Positions 43,512-52,246 of a stretch of 64,000 nt of DNA are shown here, piece after piece. Within the stretch, counting starts at the first letter, position 1. Every line of letters begins with the position of its first letter. Below the pieces are notes generated by a model. That model saw only the letters and a program-made list of their open reading frames with translations, did no database searches and was not told where the DNA came from. The stretch is from Leucobacter sp. wl10 (lineage in GTDB: Bacteria > Actinomycetota > Actinomycetes > Actinomycetales > Microbacteriaceae), in NCBI RefSeq assembly GCF_003569785.1, contig NZ_KZ983992.1, forward strand, positions 1-64,000. The letters are read 5' to 3'. Position numbers and translations under genes: made by a program.

Positions 43512-44141
43512 TCAGAGCAGCCCGAGCTCATATGCCGACGACACCGCGGCCGCACGGTCGGGAGCGTCCAGTTTGCGGAAGATGTGCTGTAGATGCGTTT
43601 TCACGGTGGACTCCCCGACGTAGAGCGCGGCGCCGATCTGCCGATTCGTCATGCCGCTCGCGACGAGCCTGACGACCTCGACCTCCCGAGCGGTGAGCAC
43701 CGGGCCCTCGGCGGCCGACGCTCGGAGGATCTGCTCGGAGACCGGGCGGGCGTACACCCGACCGCCCTGCGCGACGACGCGGACGGCCCGGTAGATCTCT
43801 TCGCGCGAGGCGTCCTTGAGGAGGTATCCGCCGGCATCCGCGGAACGCGCGGCGGCGATCTCGGCGTCGGTGTCGTACGTGGTGAGGACGAGTGTGCGCA
43901 CAGCGGGGTGCTGTGCGGCGATCGCCCGCAGCAGCTCGAGGCCTCCGCCGCCCGGCATCCTCAGATCCGTGATCACCACGTCGATGCTCCCTCGCTGGAG
44001 GTTCGCGAGCGCCTCTTCGGCGCTCGCCGCCTCGCCGACGACCACCAGATCCGGCACCGGTTCGAGCTGTCCGCGCAGGCCGTCGCGCACGATCGGATGA
44101 TCGTCCACGAGAAGGATGCGGATCGCGCCGTCACCGGTCAT
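43512..44141 (-). CDS. NarL/LuxR-type response regulator
   Basis: 209 residues. Receiver domain with acidic pocket ([16 protein letters not shown]) and phospho-Asp in [14 protein letters not shown]; LuxR HTH at 145-205 ([43 protein letters not shown]). It overlaps the histidine kinase by 11 bp and is last in the DUF418-kinase-regulator operon. A CTCCCG/CGGGAG hairpin follows the stop. The target is unknown; control of the neighbouring DUF418 gene is plausible. Confidence 0.92.
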   Translation of the reverse strand: MTGDGAIRILLVDDHPIVRDGLRGQLEPVPDLVVVGEAASAEEALANLQRGSIDVVITDLRMPGGGGLELLRAIAAQHPAVRTLVLTTYDTDAEIAAARSADAGGYLLKDASREEIYRAVRVVAQGGRVYARPVSEQILRASAAEGPVLTAREVEVVRLVASGMTNRQIGAALYVGESTVKTHLQHIFRKLDAPDRAAAVSSAYELGLL

Positions 44142-45324
44142 CGCTGACCCCCGGCGCGAGCGGGACGCTGACGGTCACCGTCGTTCCGCGGCCCGTGACA
44201 GAGTGGACGGCGACCGACCCTCCCACCCCCTCGGCGCGCTCGCGCATGAGCTTCAGCCCCTGTCCGCCCGGCCGGTGCGCCCGCGACCGCAGTCCTGCGC
44301 CGTCGTCGGAGACGTCCAGCGCGATCGCATCCTCGAGGTAGGAGAGCGTGACGTGGACGAGTCGCGCATCCGCATGCCGTGCGGCGTTGGTCAGCGCCTC
44401 CTGCGTCGCGCGGACGAGTACGTGCTCGATCGGCTCGGGGACCTGCGTCTCGGTCCCCGTGATCTGCAGGATCACGGGCATCCCGTTAGAGCGCTGGAAC
44501 CCCGACGTGACCGCTGCGAGCGCACCGGGAAGCGACCGCGTCGTCAGCACAGAAGGCCGGAGCGCCGTGATGGCACGGCGCGCCTCGGCGAGCGTCTCAC
44601 GCGCGGCGTCCGCCGCGACCCGGATGCGCTCGCGCACCGGATGCGCCGGGTCGGAGACGGCGTCGGCGGCCTCCAGTTGGCTGAGCACCCCGGTGAGGCC
44701 GGCGGCGACGGTGTCGTGCAGCTCGGCGGCCAGGCGCGCCCGCTCCCCGATCCGTCCGGATTCACGCGCGTCGGCCACCAGCTGCTCCTGGAGCGCCCTG
44801 TTGACCGCGAGCGCCCGCTCCAGCCGGTCCGCACTGCGCTCGAGCGCCCGGATGGACCAGCCGGCGGCGCTCGCCAGTGCGCCGCCGCCGACGATCGCCG
44901 CGACGTTGTCGAAGGTGGGGTTCAGCATCCAGGGGATGGCGAGTGCGAGAACTCCGGTGAGGGCGATCCCGACGTAGGCCCAGGGGCCGGGCAGGGCGAC
45001 GAACGCGAGCGCGAAGCACGCCAGATAGACGGGGAGGAAGCTGAAGCTGATCCCGCAGAGCGCCGTCGCGGCCGCCAGCATCCCGAAGAAGTAGACGGCC
45101 ATCGGCAGCAGGCTCGTCCCGAGCCAGCGAGGGTGCCGGATCGCCCACCACCAGTGCCATGCGGCGGCGGCCACGGCGAGTGCAAGCATCCAGGCGAGCG
45201 AATCCGGCGACGGTTTCTCGGCCACCGTGATGACGAGCGTGACGGCGAGGAGCGCGTACGGGATCAGGAGCCAGAATCCGTCGATCGGGGCTCCATGCGG
45301 ACGGCTCGCGCCCACGAGGTTCAT
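44131..45324 (-). CDS. Membrane sensor histidine kinase (HisKA_3 type)
   Basis: 397 residues. Five to six membrane spans in residues 1-150 form a sensor with no separate extracellular domain (DesK/LiaS style). A short coiled stretch leads to the H-box RARLAAELHDTVAAGLTGVLSQLEAAD, then an HATPase domain (ATQEALTNAARHADARLVHV, then LDVSDDGAGL and GGQGLKLMRERAEGVGG). It would phosphorylate the regulator encoded next. Start ATG 45324 overlaps the DUF418 stop by 4 bp. Confidence 0.92.
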   Translation of the reverse strand: MNLVGASRPHGAPIDGFWLLIPYALLAVTLVITVAEKPSPDSLAWMLALAVAAAAWHWWWAIRHPRWLGTSLLPMAVYFFGMLAAATALCGISFSFLPVYLACFALAFVALPGPWAYVGIALTGVLALAIPWMLNPTFDNVAAIVGGGALASAAGWSIRALERSADRLERALAVNRALQEQLVADARESGRIGERARLAAELHDTVAAGLTGVLSQLEAADAVSDPAHPVRERIRVAADAARETLAEARRAITALRPSVLTTRSLPGALAAVTSGFQRSNGMPVILQITGTETQVPEPIEHVLVRATQEALTNAARHADARLVHVTLSYLEDAIALDVSDDGAGLRSRAHRPGGQGLKLMRERAEGVGGSVAVHSVTGRGTTVTVSVPLAPGVSDDR

Positions 45325-46508
45325 GGCTGCATTCTAGTTACCCCGGCGCTCCCGTTGATGCGGCGCAGGCGTCGCATCAGGCGCTCGGCCGGCCCCGGCA
45401 AGCCTCGCCGCTCCAAGCCCGCTGACACCGCGACGGTGGTGAGCCAGGTGCACAGTGCCAGCGCGGCGGCACCGGCCGTGCCCAGCGTGGCGCCCCAGCC
45501 CAGCGTGTGCGCCGGAAGGAGCATGGCGAAGACGACGGTCTGCGCGAGATAGGCGCTGAGCGATCTCCTGCCGGTGGCCTGCAGCGCACGCATCACCGGC
45601 CCCGGTTCCCGTGCCGGGACGAGGATGGCGATGAGGGCCAAGGTCCCGAATCCGGCGAGGACCCCGGTGAGGATGTGAGCCCATGACAGCAGCGCGATGG
45701 CCGGGAACGGCGGCGTCCAGATGCCGACGGTCGCCGCTGCCATCCCCACGCCACCGACGATGCCCGCGAGGATCCCCGTCGTCGCGGTGACTCGCAGCAG
45801 CCGCCGGTACGCAGACGGTCGCTCCAGGATCCTGTGCCGCCCTGCCCACATGCCGACCAGGACGGCGCTGACGACCGAGAGCAGGCCGAACGGCGTCATC
45901 AGCCATTCGACCAGTCGCCAGGCGGCCGCCTCGGCTGGATCGTCGATGGCGTAGGACCAGAGGAACCCACGCTGGTCCGTCACTTCGGGGTTCGCGTAGA
46001 CGAGCCCCTGCAGGGCCGAGGCCACGACTAGCCATCCGGCCGCCATCGTCAGCAGGGCCCTATCGCTCATTCGGGTGCGAGCGGCGAGGACGACGCCGAT
46101 CAGCCCGTACCAGCCGAGCACGTCCCCGGAGAACGCGACCAGCGCGTGCACGAAGCCGAATCCGATCAGGATGACCGATCGGCGCCGGAGGGCGGCCGAG
46201 ACCGTCCGCTCGCTCGCGCCTTCGGATCGCAGCCGGTCCGCGATCCGGACAATCCCGTACCCGAAGAGCGCGGCGAACAGCGGATAGGCCCTGCCGTCGA
46301 CGAAGGTCACCATCAGGAAGGTGGTGACGCGGTCGAGGACGTCACGCTCGACGATGTGCTGGCGCAGGCCGTACGGGCGTCCGTACAGGTAGATCATCAC
46401 GTTCGCGAGTGCGATGAGCGCGAGCATCAGCCCCCGCGCGATATCGGGCGCGAGCGACCGCTCTGGCTGGGCGGCCATCGATGACCTGTTCTCGTGCGGA
46501 GACGACAT
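45321..46508 (-). CDS. DUF418 family membrane protein
   Basis: 395 residues from ATG 46508 (MSSPHENRSSMAAQPERS); ATG 46478 is an alternative. Nine or so membrane spans. RGLMLALIALANVMIYLYGRPYG, FGYGIVRIADRL and the C-terminal block GPVMRALQATGRRSLSAYLAQTVVFAMLL, with LTTVAVSAGLERRGLPGPAERLMRRL, are the YeiB/DUF418 pattern. Function unknown. It heads the operon with the histidine kinase and regulator, so it may be part of the sensed or controlled envelope function. Divergent from the NTF2-like gene. Confidence 0.85.
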   Translation of the reverse strand: MSSPHENRSSMAAQPERSLAPDIARGLMLALIALANVMIYLYGRPYGLRQHIVERDVLDRVTTFLMVTFVDGRAYPLFAALFGYGIVRIADRLRSEGASERTVSAALRRRSVILIGFGFVHALVAFSGDVLGWYGLIGVVLAARTRMSDRALLTMAAGWLVVASALQGLVYANPEVTDQRGFLWSYAIDDPAEAAAWRLVEWLMTPFGLLSVVSAVLVGMWAGRHRILERPSAYRRLLRVTATTGILAGIVGGVGMAAATVGIWTPPFPAIALLSWAHILTGVLAGFGTLALIAILVPAREPGPVMRALQATGRRSLSAYLAQTVVFAMLLPAHTLGWGATLGTAGAAALALCTWLTTVAVSAGLERRGLPGPAERLMRRLRRINGSAGVTRMQP

Positions 46509-46611
46509 GGACCACACGGTAGGCGGTGTCCGGCGCCCCCGAATCCACCGATCGGTCGATGCGCGGTGACAGACCCGGGAGCACACTGGAGCCAGCCGGA
46601 AGGAGTTCATC

Positions 46612-47046
46612 ATGACCGATCGACCACGCGAGCAGGGCGGTGCGTCCGGCACCGATGCAGGTGGACGCCTCGACGAGCTCACCGAGATCGAGCGCAGCCT
46701 CTGGTCGAACGATGCCGCGATCTATGCGACGACGTTCCTTCCCGAAGCCGTGCTCGTCTTCGAGAACGTGGGGCGGATCGGTAGGGACGACGCGGTGGCG
46801 GCGATCCACGGCGAGGTCGCAGCCGGCCGGCACTGGACGCAGGTGGACTCCGCCGATGTCACACTGATCCGCCCCGACGAGGGCGTCGCCGTGCTCTCCT
46901 ACCGCGCTCGCGCACGGTGGAATAACGAACCCGCGCCGTCCGAGTACATCTGTACGACGGTGTATGCGCACCGGGATGCCCGATGGCGAGTCGTGGCGCA
47001 TCAGCAGACGTCCGCGCCGGCACGACGCGGTCACGAGCGGCCGTGA
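46612..47046 (+). CDS. NTF2-like (SnoaL/DUF4440) small protein
   Basis: 144 residues. The cone-shaped NTF2 fold is suggested by LTEIERSLWSNDAAIYATTFLPEAVLVFENVGRIGRDDAVAAI followed by a beta-rich half (ADVTLIRPDEGVAVLSYRARARWN, then ICTTVYAHRDARWRVVAHQQT). Such domains serve as isomerases, polyketide cyclases or stress-associated binding proteins; no catalytic assignment is possible. Good AAGGAG site. It is 15 bp from the RibD-C/DHFR-like gene in the same direction, likely one operon. Confidence 0.8.
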   Translation: MTDRPREQGGASGTDAGGRLDELTEIERSLWSNDAAIYATTFLPEAVLVFENVGRIGRDDAVAAIHGEVAAGRHWTQVDSADVTLIRPDEGVAVLSYRARARWNNEPAPSEYICTTVYAHRDARWRVVAHQQTSAPARRGHERP

Positions 47047-47060
47047 GCGACGGAGGGGCC

Positions 47061-47627
47061 ATGCGCACGTTGGCGGTGACGCAGAACATCACGCTCGACG
47101 GATCCGTCGAGATGCTCGACGACTGGTTCGAGCCGCAGGGCGCCGACGGCGTCGACGAGTCCGACATCATCGCCGAGGTGCGTCGTCAGGATCGCAACGC
47201 CGACGCGCTGATCCTGGGACGACGGACGTTCGTCGACATGCGCGCCTACTGGCCCCGGCAGCGGGGCAGCGACACGACCGGGGTCAGCGAGTATCTCGAC
47301 CGCGTCGCCAAGTTCGTCGTGACATCCACCCTGACCGATGCCGCATGGCGGAGAACCGAGCTCGTCAGGGAGGATCCGATCGCCTTCGCCAGGCGCATCA
47401 AGGCGATGCCGGGCAAGGACATCGTGGTCACCGGCAGCATCCGGCTGTGTCACGCGCTGATCGCAGCAGGACTCGTGGACGAGTATCGCCTCTTCGCCTA
47501 TCCCGTCGTGCAGGGTCGTGGACGCCGCCTCTTCCCCGAAGGTTACCGCTTCGACGGTCTGCGCGCGCTCGAGGCGACCGTCTTCCGTTCGGGCATCGTG
47601 TACAGTCGGTACGCCGCGCGCACCTGA
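47061..47627 (+). CDS. RibD C-terminal/dihydrofolate reductase-like protein
   Basis: 188 residues from ATG 47061 (GGAGGGG site; a GTG at 47043 is possible). RTLAVTQNITLDGSVEM opens the fold; DALILGRRTFVDMRAYWP and KDIVVTGSIRLCHALIAAGLVDEYRLFAYPVVQGRGRRLFPEG are the typical RibD_C/YyaP-YwjB pattern that binds NADPH. Substrate unknown; these stand-alone proteins are common in accessory regions. A strong hairpin follows its stop. Confidence 0.85.
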   Translation: MRTLAVTQNITLDGSVEMLDDWFEPQGADGVDESDIIAEVRRQDRNADALILGRRTFVDMRAYWPRQRGSDTTGVSEYLDRVAKFVVTSTLTDAAWRRTELVREDPIAFARRIKAMPGKDIVVTGSIRLCHALIAAGLVDEYRLFAYPVVQGRGRRLFPEGYRFDGLRALEATVFRSGIVYSRYAART

Positions 47628-47636
47628 TCTAGGCTG

Positions 47637-47667
47637 AAGGGGTCCCACCGTGAAGGTGGGACCCCTT
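47637..47667. terminator. Perfect 13-bp hairpin after the DHFR-like gene
   Basis: AAGGGGTCCCACC (47637-47649) and GGTGGGACCCCTT (47655-47667) pair perfectly with a 5-nt GTGAA loop. No T-run follows, but strength and position (10 bp after the stop) support a terminator. Confidence 0.7.
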
Positions 47668-47775
47668 AGGGGAGCAAAAGTAGTGGCGTCTTGATCGGCT
47701 AGTTTCTGCGGTTCTCAGTCTACTGCGACAGGCTGACGAACGGTATGGAAGCGCGGTGCTCCGCCGCCCGGCCGC

Positions 47776-48126
47776 TTACAGGCCGCGTGTTGGCCCATCA
47801 CTGTCCGACCCGGGGCGATGCTGCCAGGGGTCGCGGAACGGATCGAGGCTGGCATCGCCTCGACCCTGCTCCCGACCATGTTTTGCGGCATCGGGTCTAT
47901 GTGTCGGCTTCCCGCTGGTGTCGCACCGGGTGCGCGCGCGGGTAGCGACTTCTTCGGCGAGGTAGCGGTGCCGGGGCAGGAGTTGACCGGCCGGATAGGT
48001 CGCGGTGAGCATTTCGATGCACTCTTGGGCGGTGGTGTAGCCGAGCCGGCTGAACAAGATCACGGCGTCTTCGAGGTCGCGTTCGTCCCGTGAGGCGTGC
48101 AGCTTCATCGCCAGGAGGTAGCCGGG
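47776..48126 (-). pseudogene. Fragment of a nucleotidyltransferase (DUF6036-like) fused to relaxase debris
   Basis: The minus-strand frame includes PGYLLAMKLHASRDERDLEDAVILF and GYTTAQECIEMLTATYPAGQLLPRHRYLAEEVA, the C-terminal half of DUF6036-type nucleotidyltransferases often found in mobile toxin-antitoxin-like loci (recalled similarity). The N-terminal catalytic half is absent: upstream of 48126 the reading switches without a gap into relaxase sequence. The homology ends near 47940; the rest to the stop at 47776 is unrelated. Confidence 0.6.
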
Positions 48127-49290
48127 TGAGGGCGCCGACGTAGACGCCTGCCGCGCTGGTCGCCCCCGACAACATCGTGTGCGAGGCATCGACGGTTGCG
48201 CCCTGGACGCCGTAGGCGGTCGCGGCATACGACAGGTGCGCGTGCTCTCCCACGTACTCGGCAGGGAGCGCGACCGTGCGCAGGTGCTTGCCTGCGTTGC
48301 TGACCTCGCGGGCGTAGACGGTGCCCTCGTCGGTGACGCGCTGCACGAGCCATTGCTGCCGGTTCGCTACACCGAGGTCGCTGCTGTTCTTGCGCGTCTG
48401 GATCAGGTCGCCAGCCCCGATGCTCAGCCCGTCGCTGCCGGTCGCGGTTACCGTGTCGTCGACCTCGCCGCGCTCGACCCTCCCGGTGCCGATGCGCTCG
48501 TTCAGCTCGGCGGCTTCGTCGTTCGTGGCGACCGTGATCGCTTCGCCGTCCTGGGCGTGGGCGGTGATGTGCTCGCGGGCCGCGTCCTCGTCGGTGTGCA
48601 GGGTGACGAGGTTCATCGCGGCGAGCTGGTCGAACACTTCGCCGGGGTGCTCCCGTCACGCATCGCCAGCGTCAGCGCCGCGTACTCGGGATCGGTGAAT
48701 CGGTGGAATTCGGTCATGTCGTAGGTGCGGCCCCTGATCTGCGCGGCCATGTCGAGCACCCCGCCACGACCAACGGCTGGCAACTGTGTTCGGTCGCCGA
48801 CGAGCGCGACCGTCGCCCCTTCCTCGGCGGTGACGGCCAGGAGTGCGTGGGCGGTGTCTTGGTCGAGTATCCCGGCCTCGTCCACGATCACCCGCTCACC
48901 CCGAGCAAGCACCGCATCGCGCGGCGGGCCGGTGTAGATGTTCCCCGTGTCGGGGTCGAGGTCGCCGGGGTTGAGTCGTGTCCATGCGCCGTCCTCGTTC
49001 CAGCGCCAGCCGTGCGCGTAGACGAGCGCCGCGACGGAGGTTGCGGGCACGCCGAGTTCCTGGTGCGCGACCTGCGCCGCCCGCAGCCTCGGCGCAACCA
49101 CCCTCGACGCGCGCCCATCGGTGGCCGCGACTTCGATGGCGATGCCGAGCATGGTGGTCTTGCCCGCGCCCGCCGCGCCCTCGACAATCACGAGCGGATC
49201 GGTCGAGGCGACCGCAGCGGCGACCACGGTCTGCCCGGTGTCGAGTCCTGCCGCTTGCGCGGCGTCGGTCACGGCGGGATGCTTCGGCTC
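48127..49290 (-). pseudogene. TraA/MobF relaxase-helicase fragment, truncated at both ends and frameshifted
   Basis: Two frames continue each other. The first (from about 49290) has ASTDPLVIVEGAAGAGKTTMLGIAIEVAA (Walker A), VIVDEAGILDQDTAHALL (Walker B) and ALVGDRTQLPAVGRGGVLD, the RecD-like helicase of TraA. The second frame resumes at FDQLAAMNLVTLHTDEDAAREHI and runs through DLIQTRKNSSDLGV and SYAATAYGVQGATVDASHTML to GVYVGALTR. The switch at about 48641-48647 fits loss of one base. The relaxase Tyr domain and the C-terminal end are missing; the left end abuts the nucleotidyltransferase fragment and the right end an IS701 fragment. Confidence 0.75.
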
Positions 49291-49544
49291 CCTGAGAGGG
49301 TGATGTGCCGATAACAGCCGGTATATTGCCGGACGTGGTAGTGGTCCAGCCCGGTCTGGCCTTTGGCGGCCTGGAAGGTCTCCTCGATCACCCACCGGGC
49401 GTCGGCGACACGGACCAGCTCCGCGAGCTTGGTGGGGTTGGTGGGATCGGTGCGTTTCGGCGGCTTTCGGGCAGGGGGTCGCGCCGGGCGTCGTATCCCG
49501 GTCGTCCACTGGGGCCATTGGTCGTGTCTGTCCCGCGCCGCCAT
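49269..49544 (-). pseudogene. IS701-family transposase C-terminal fragment
   Basis: LAELVRVADARWVIEETFQAAKGQTGLDHYHVRQYTGCYRHITL is the C-terminal signature of IS701-type transposases. After RHITL the frame runs into relaxase DNA and stops at 49269. The upstream residues (Pro/Arg-rich, KPPKRTDPTNPTK) bear little resemblance to the family, so the rest of the gene has been lost. It adjoins the right copy of the 20-bp direct repeat. Confidence 0.7.
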
Positions 49545-49578
49545 GCGCGACTCCCAGCACGCCGGACGTTAGGAAAGC

Positions 49579-49598
49579 CCCGACCGGCGCCGCGGGCG
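49579..49598. repeat. Right 20-bp direct repeat of the island
   Basis: CCCGACCGGCGCCGCGGGCG, identical to 42699-42718. It sits 26 bp upstream of the TACGAT box of rsmI, at the edge of native DNA. Confidence 0.85.
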
Positions 49599-49635
49599 GT
49601 CCGCGCAGCGCCCGGTCCGGGCATACGATGGAGGC

Positions 49636-50511
49636 ATGATCCTGCTCGCCGCGACCCCCATCGGCAACCTGGGGGATGCGTCGCCCAGGCTGCGCGAGAC
49701 GCTGGAGCGGGCGACGGTCGTGGCCGCCGAGGACACACGCCGCACGGCGCAGCTGCTGCGCCTGCTCGGCATCGAGCACCGGCCCGAGCTCGTCGCGCTG
49801 CACGACCACAACGAGCACGAGCGCGCAGCCTCCCTCGTGGAGCGCGCCGCGGACGAGGACGTGGTGCTGGTGAGCGACGCGGGCATGCCGACCGTCTCCG
49901 ATCCGGGATTCCGCGTGGTGCAGCTCGCGGCCGAGAGCGGCGTCGAGGTGAGTGCGATCCCGGGGCCCAGCGCCGTCATCACGGCACTCGCCGTGGCGGG
50001 CCTCCCCACCGACCGCTTCGCCTTCGAGGGGTTCCTGCCGCGCCGGGCCGGGGAGCGATCCCGCGCCCTCGAGCAGCTGTCGACCGAGCGCCGCACCCTC
50101 GTGCTCTTCGAGTCACCGACTCGGCTGGCCGCCGCGCTGAACGATCTCGCGCGGATCTTCGGAGAGGACCGTCCGGCGGCCGTCTGCCGCGAGCTCACCA
50201 AGCTGCACGAGGAGGTGCGCAGGGGCACGCTCGGCGAACTCGCGGCGTGGGCGGCGGAGGGCGTGCGCGGCGAGATCGTGCTGGTGGTCGGCGGCGCCCC
50301 GCAGCTCGAGGCGTCGCCGGAGACGGCGCTCGCCGAGGTGCAGCGGCGCGTGGCCGATGGCGAGCGGCTCAAGGACGCCACCCGCGCCGTCGCCGGGGCG
50401 ACGGGGATCTCCGCCCGGGAGCTCTACGCCGCAGCGCTCGCGGCGCGCGCCTCGAAGCCGACGGCGGGCCGAGGAATCGCAGGTGCGCGATCGGAGGAGG
50501 ACGACGCATGA
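49636..50511 (+). CDS. rsmI: 16S rRNA (cytidine-1402-2'-O)-methyltransferase
   Basis: 291 residues, tetrapyrrole-methylase (SPOUT-unrelated) fold. ILLAATPIGNLGDASPRLRETL, VVAAEDTRRTAQLLRLLGI, LHDHNEHERAASLVERA, LVSDAGMPTVSDPGFRVVQLA and FEGFLPRR are the RsmI signatures. It 2'-O-methylates C1402 of 16S rRNA with SAM. ATG at 49636 is 6 nt after TACGAT; the intervening GGAGGC also looks like a ribosome site. Its stop overlaps the next start (ATGA). Confidence 0.93.
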   Translation: MILLAATPIGNLGDASPRLRETLERATVVAAEDTRRTAQLLRLLGIEHRPELVALHDHNEHERAASLVERAADEDVVLVSDAGMPTVSDPGFRVVQLAAESGVEVSAIPGPSAVITALAVAGLPTDRFAFEGFLPRRAGERSRALEQLSTERRTLVLFESPTRLAAALNDLARIFGEDRPAAVCRELTKLHEEVRRGTLGELAAWAAEGVRGEIVLVVGGAPQLEASPETALAEVQRRVADGERLKDATRAVAGATGISARELYAAALAARASKPTAGRGIAGARSEEDDA

Positions 50512-50996
50512 ACGAGCAGGTAGCGGCCCAGCGGCGGCGGATCGGGATCGAGCTGTGGCGGTTGGCGCTCCCCGTGCTGTGGTTCGGCATGATCGCCGCC
50601 ATCTCCTTCATCGAGGCGCCCCTCAAGTTCCAGGCGCCGGGCATCACCATCCCCCTGGGGCTCGGGATCGGGCGCCTCGTGTTCGCGGCGCTGAACCTCG
50701 TGGAGGGCGCGATCCTGCTCGCCCTGACGATTCTCAGCTTCTGGCCCGCGGCCGCGCGGATCAGCGGCGCCCGGCTCGGGATCTGGTTCGGCCTGCTGCT
50801 GGTGTTCGCGTTCAAGGTGGCCGCCGTGCGGCCGCCGCTCAACGCGCGCACCGACCTCGTGCTGCAGGGGGCGGATCCCGGGCAGTCGCCGTGGCACTAC
50901 GTCTACATCGCGTGCGACCTCGTCACGATGGCTCTGCTCGTGGCGCTCGCGGTGGCCACTGCCCGGGCGATCCTGCCGGCGCCCGCGAAGCGCTGA
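50508..50996 (+). CDS. Hypothetical membrane protein with four spans
   Basis: 162 residues with about four membrane segments (LALPVLWFGMIAAISFIEAPLKF, LGIGRLVFAALNLVEGAILLAL, LGIWFGLLLVFAFKVAAV, YVYIACDLVTMALLVALAV). FIEAPLKFQAPG and LPLGIGR-type residues suggest a small conserved membrane family, but I cannot name it with confidence. Translationally coupled to rsmI (ATGA). Confidence 0.8.
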   Translation: MNEQVAAQRRRIGIELWRLALPVLWFGMIAAISFIEAPLKFQAPGITIPLGLGIGRLVFAALNLVEGAILLALTILSFWPAAARISGARLGIWFGLLLVFAFKVAAVRPPLNARTDLVLQGADPGQSPWHYVYIACDLVTMALLVALAVATARAILPAPAKR

Positions 50997-51117
50997 TCCC
51001 GCGCCCCGCTTCAGCGCTCTCCGGGGCCGCTCTCAGGTCGCGGGCAGTCGGATGCGGAATACTTCGGAACGACCTCATCGGCCGATCGGCCCCGTCGTGT
51101 GTAAGGAACCATCCACT

Positions 51118-52170
51118 GTGAAACTCTCCCGCGTCCTTCTTCCCGTCGCGCTCGCCGGCGCTCTGCTGATGACCGCCTGCTCGGCGGGAGGCGCGCCTGC
51201 GCAGGACTCGGCAGGAGCGGACTGCCTCCCCGCAGGCAAGGCCAGCGACTCCGTCGAGGTGAAGGGCAACGTCGGCTCCGGCCTCAAACTGACCTCGAAG
51301 ACCCCGGTCTCGGCGAAGAAGTACGAGCGCTCGGTGCTGAAGCCGGGCAAGGGCGGCACCGCGAAGGATGGCCAGGCCGTCAGCGTCGCCATGACGATGT
51401 TCAGCGGCTCCGACGGCTCGGTGGTGCAGGAGCTCCCGGAGTCCAGCGTGCCGTTCAGCAAGAACGGGCTGACCGGCTGGGCGTACGAGGGGCTGCGCTG
51501 CGCGACGACGGGCGAGCAGGCGGCGGTCATCGCCCCCTACGCCGAGGTCTTCGGCAAGGCCAAGCCGGAGCAGACCGGCGTCCCCGGCATCACAGAGAAG
51601 GACTCCATCGTCATCGTCATGGAGTTCGGCAAGATCACCGACGCGAAGGACGCGCCGGCGCAGCCGGGAACCCTCAAGCCCGACCAGCTGCTCAAGAAGG
51701 CCGAGGGCACCGCGAAGAAGGCGCCCTCCGGCTTCCCGGCGGTGGAACTCGCGAAGGACGGCTCGCCCACGATCACCATGCCCAAGGGCGCGGAGGCTCC
51801 CAAGGATCTCTCGATCGCGACGCTCATCCAGGGCAACGGCGACAAGGTGCAGCCCGGAGACCGCGTCTACGTGAACTACCGCGGCGTGATCTGGCGCACC
51901 GGCGAGGAGTTCGATTCGAGCTGGAGCCGGGGCCAGCCCGCTCCCTTCGTCACGAATGAGGTCGTCCCCGGCTTCACGAAGGCGCTCGAGGGGCAGAAGG
52001 TCGGCTCGCAGATCATCGCGATCCTGCCGCCCGCCGAGGGCTACGGCCCGAACACCGCGGCGCAGCTCAAGCGGGGAAACCCCAACTTGGACGTGACGAA
52101 CGACGACACGCTCGTCTTCGTGTTCGACATCCTCGGCACCGTACCCGCCGGTTCGCAGCAGGCGCAGTAG
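51118..52170 (+). CDS. FKBP-type peptidyl-prolyl isomerase lipoprotein
   Basis: 350 residues from GTG 51118 (AAGGA site). Signal peptide with lipobox LMTAC (Cys about residue 20). Residues 40-180 form a divergent FKBP-like repeat ([16 protein letters not shown]). Residues 240-345 are a canonical FKBP domain ([61 protein letters not shown]). Exported to the outer membrane face, it would assist folding of secreted proteins by proline isomerisation. Confidence 0.9.
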   Translation: MKLSRVLLPVALAGALLMTACSAGGAPAQDSAGADCLPAGKASDSVEVKGNVGSGLKLTSKTPVSAKKYERSVLKPGKGGTAKDGQAVSVAMTMFSGSDGSVVQELPESSVPFSKNGLTGWAYEGLRCATTGEQAAVIAPYAEVFGKAKPEQTGVPGITEKDSIVIVMEFGKITDAKDAPAQPGTLKPDQLLKKAEGTAKKAPSGFPAVELAKDGSPTITMPKGAEAPKDLSIATLIQGNGDKVQPGDRVYVNYRGVIWRTGEEFDSSWSRGQPAPFVTNEVVPGFTKALEGQKVGSQIIAILPPAEGYGPNTAAQLKRGNPNLDVTNDDTLVFVFDILGTVPAGSQQAQ

Positions 52171-52246
52171 CCGCCGCGCCCGCCGCGGCCTCCCGCGCGA
52201 GCGGCGGAGGCTGCGGCGCTCGCGCCGAACCGCCAGAATGGAGGGC

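Larger units (their letters stand above)
42699..49598. mobile_element. Accessory island bounded by 20-bp direct repeats
   Basis: Everything between the two copies of the repeat is accessory in character: a dead IS630 transposase, a three-gene DUF418/histidine kinase/response regulator operon, two small stress/metabolic genes, and fused fragments of a TraA relaxase, a nucleotidyltransferase and an IS701 transposase. Outside the repeats the divergent MFS and rsmI genes keep their own promoter boxes, so deleting one repeat and the interior restores a compact, normal-looking divergent intergenic region. No tyrosine or serine integrase is visible inside. The element is either a decayed integrative/conjugative relic or an insertion made by a mechanism that duplicated 20 bp. 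Confidence 0.65.

Noticed and set aside
42699-49598. The island as an active defence system
   Set aside because: Two-component, DUF418, NTF2-like and DHFR-like genes show no defence signature, and the nucleotidyltransferase is only a C-terminal fragment.
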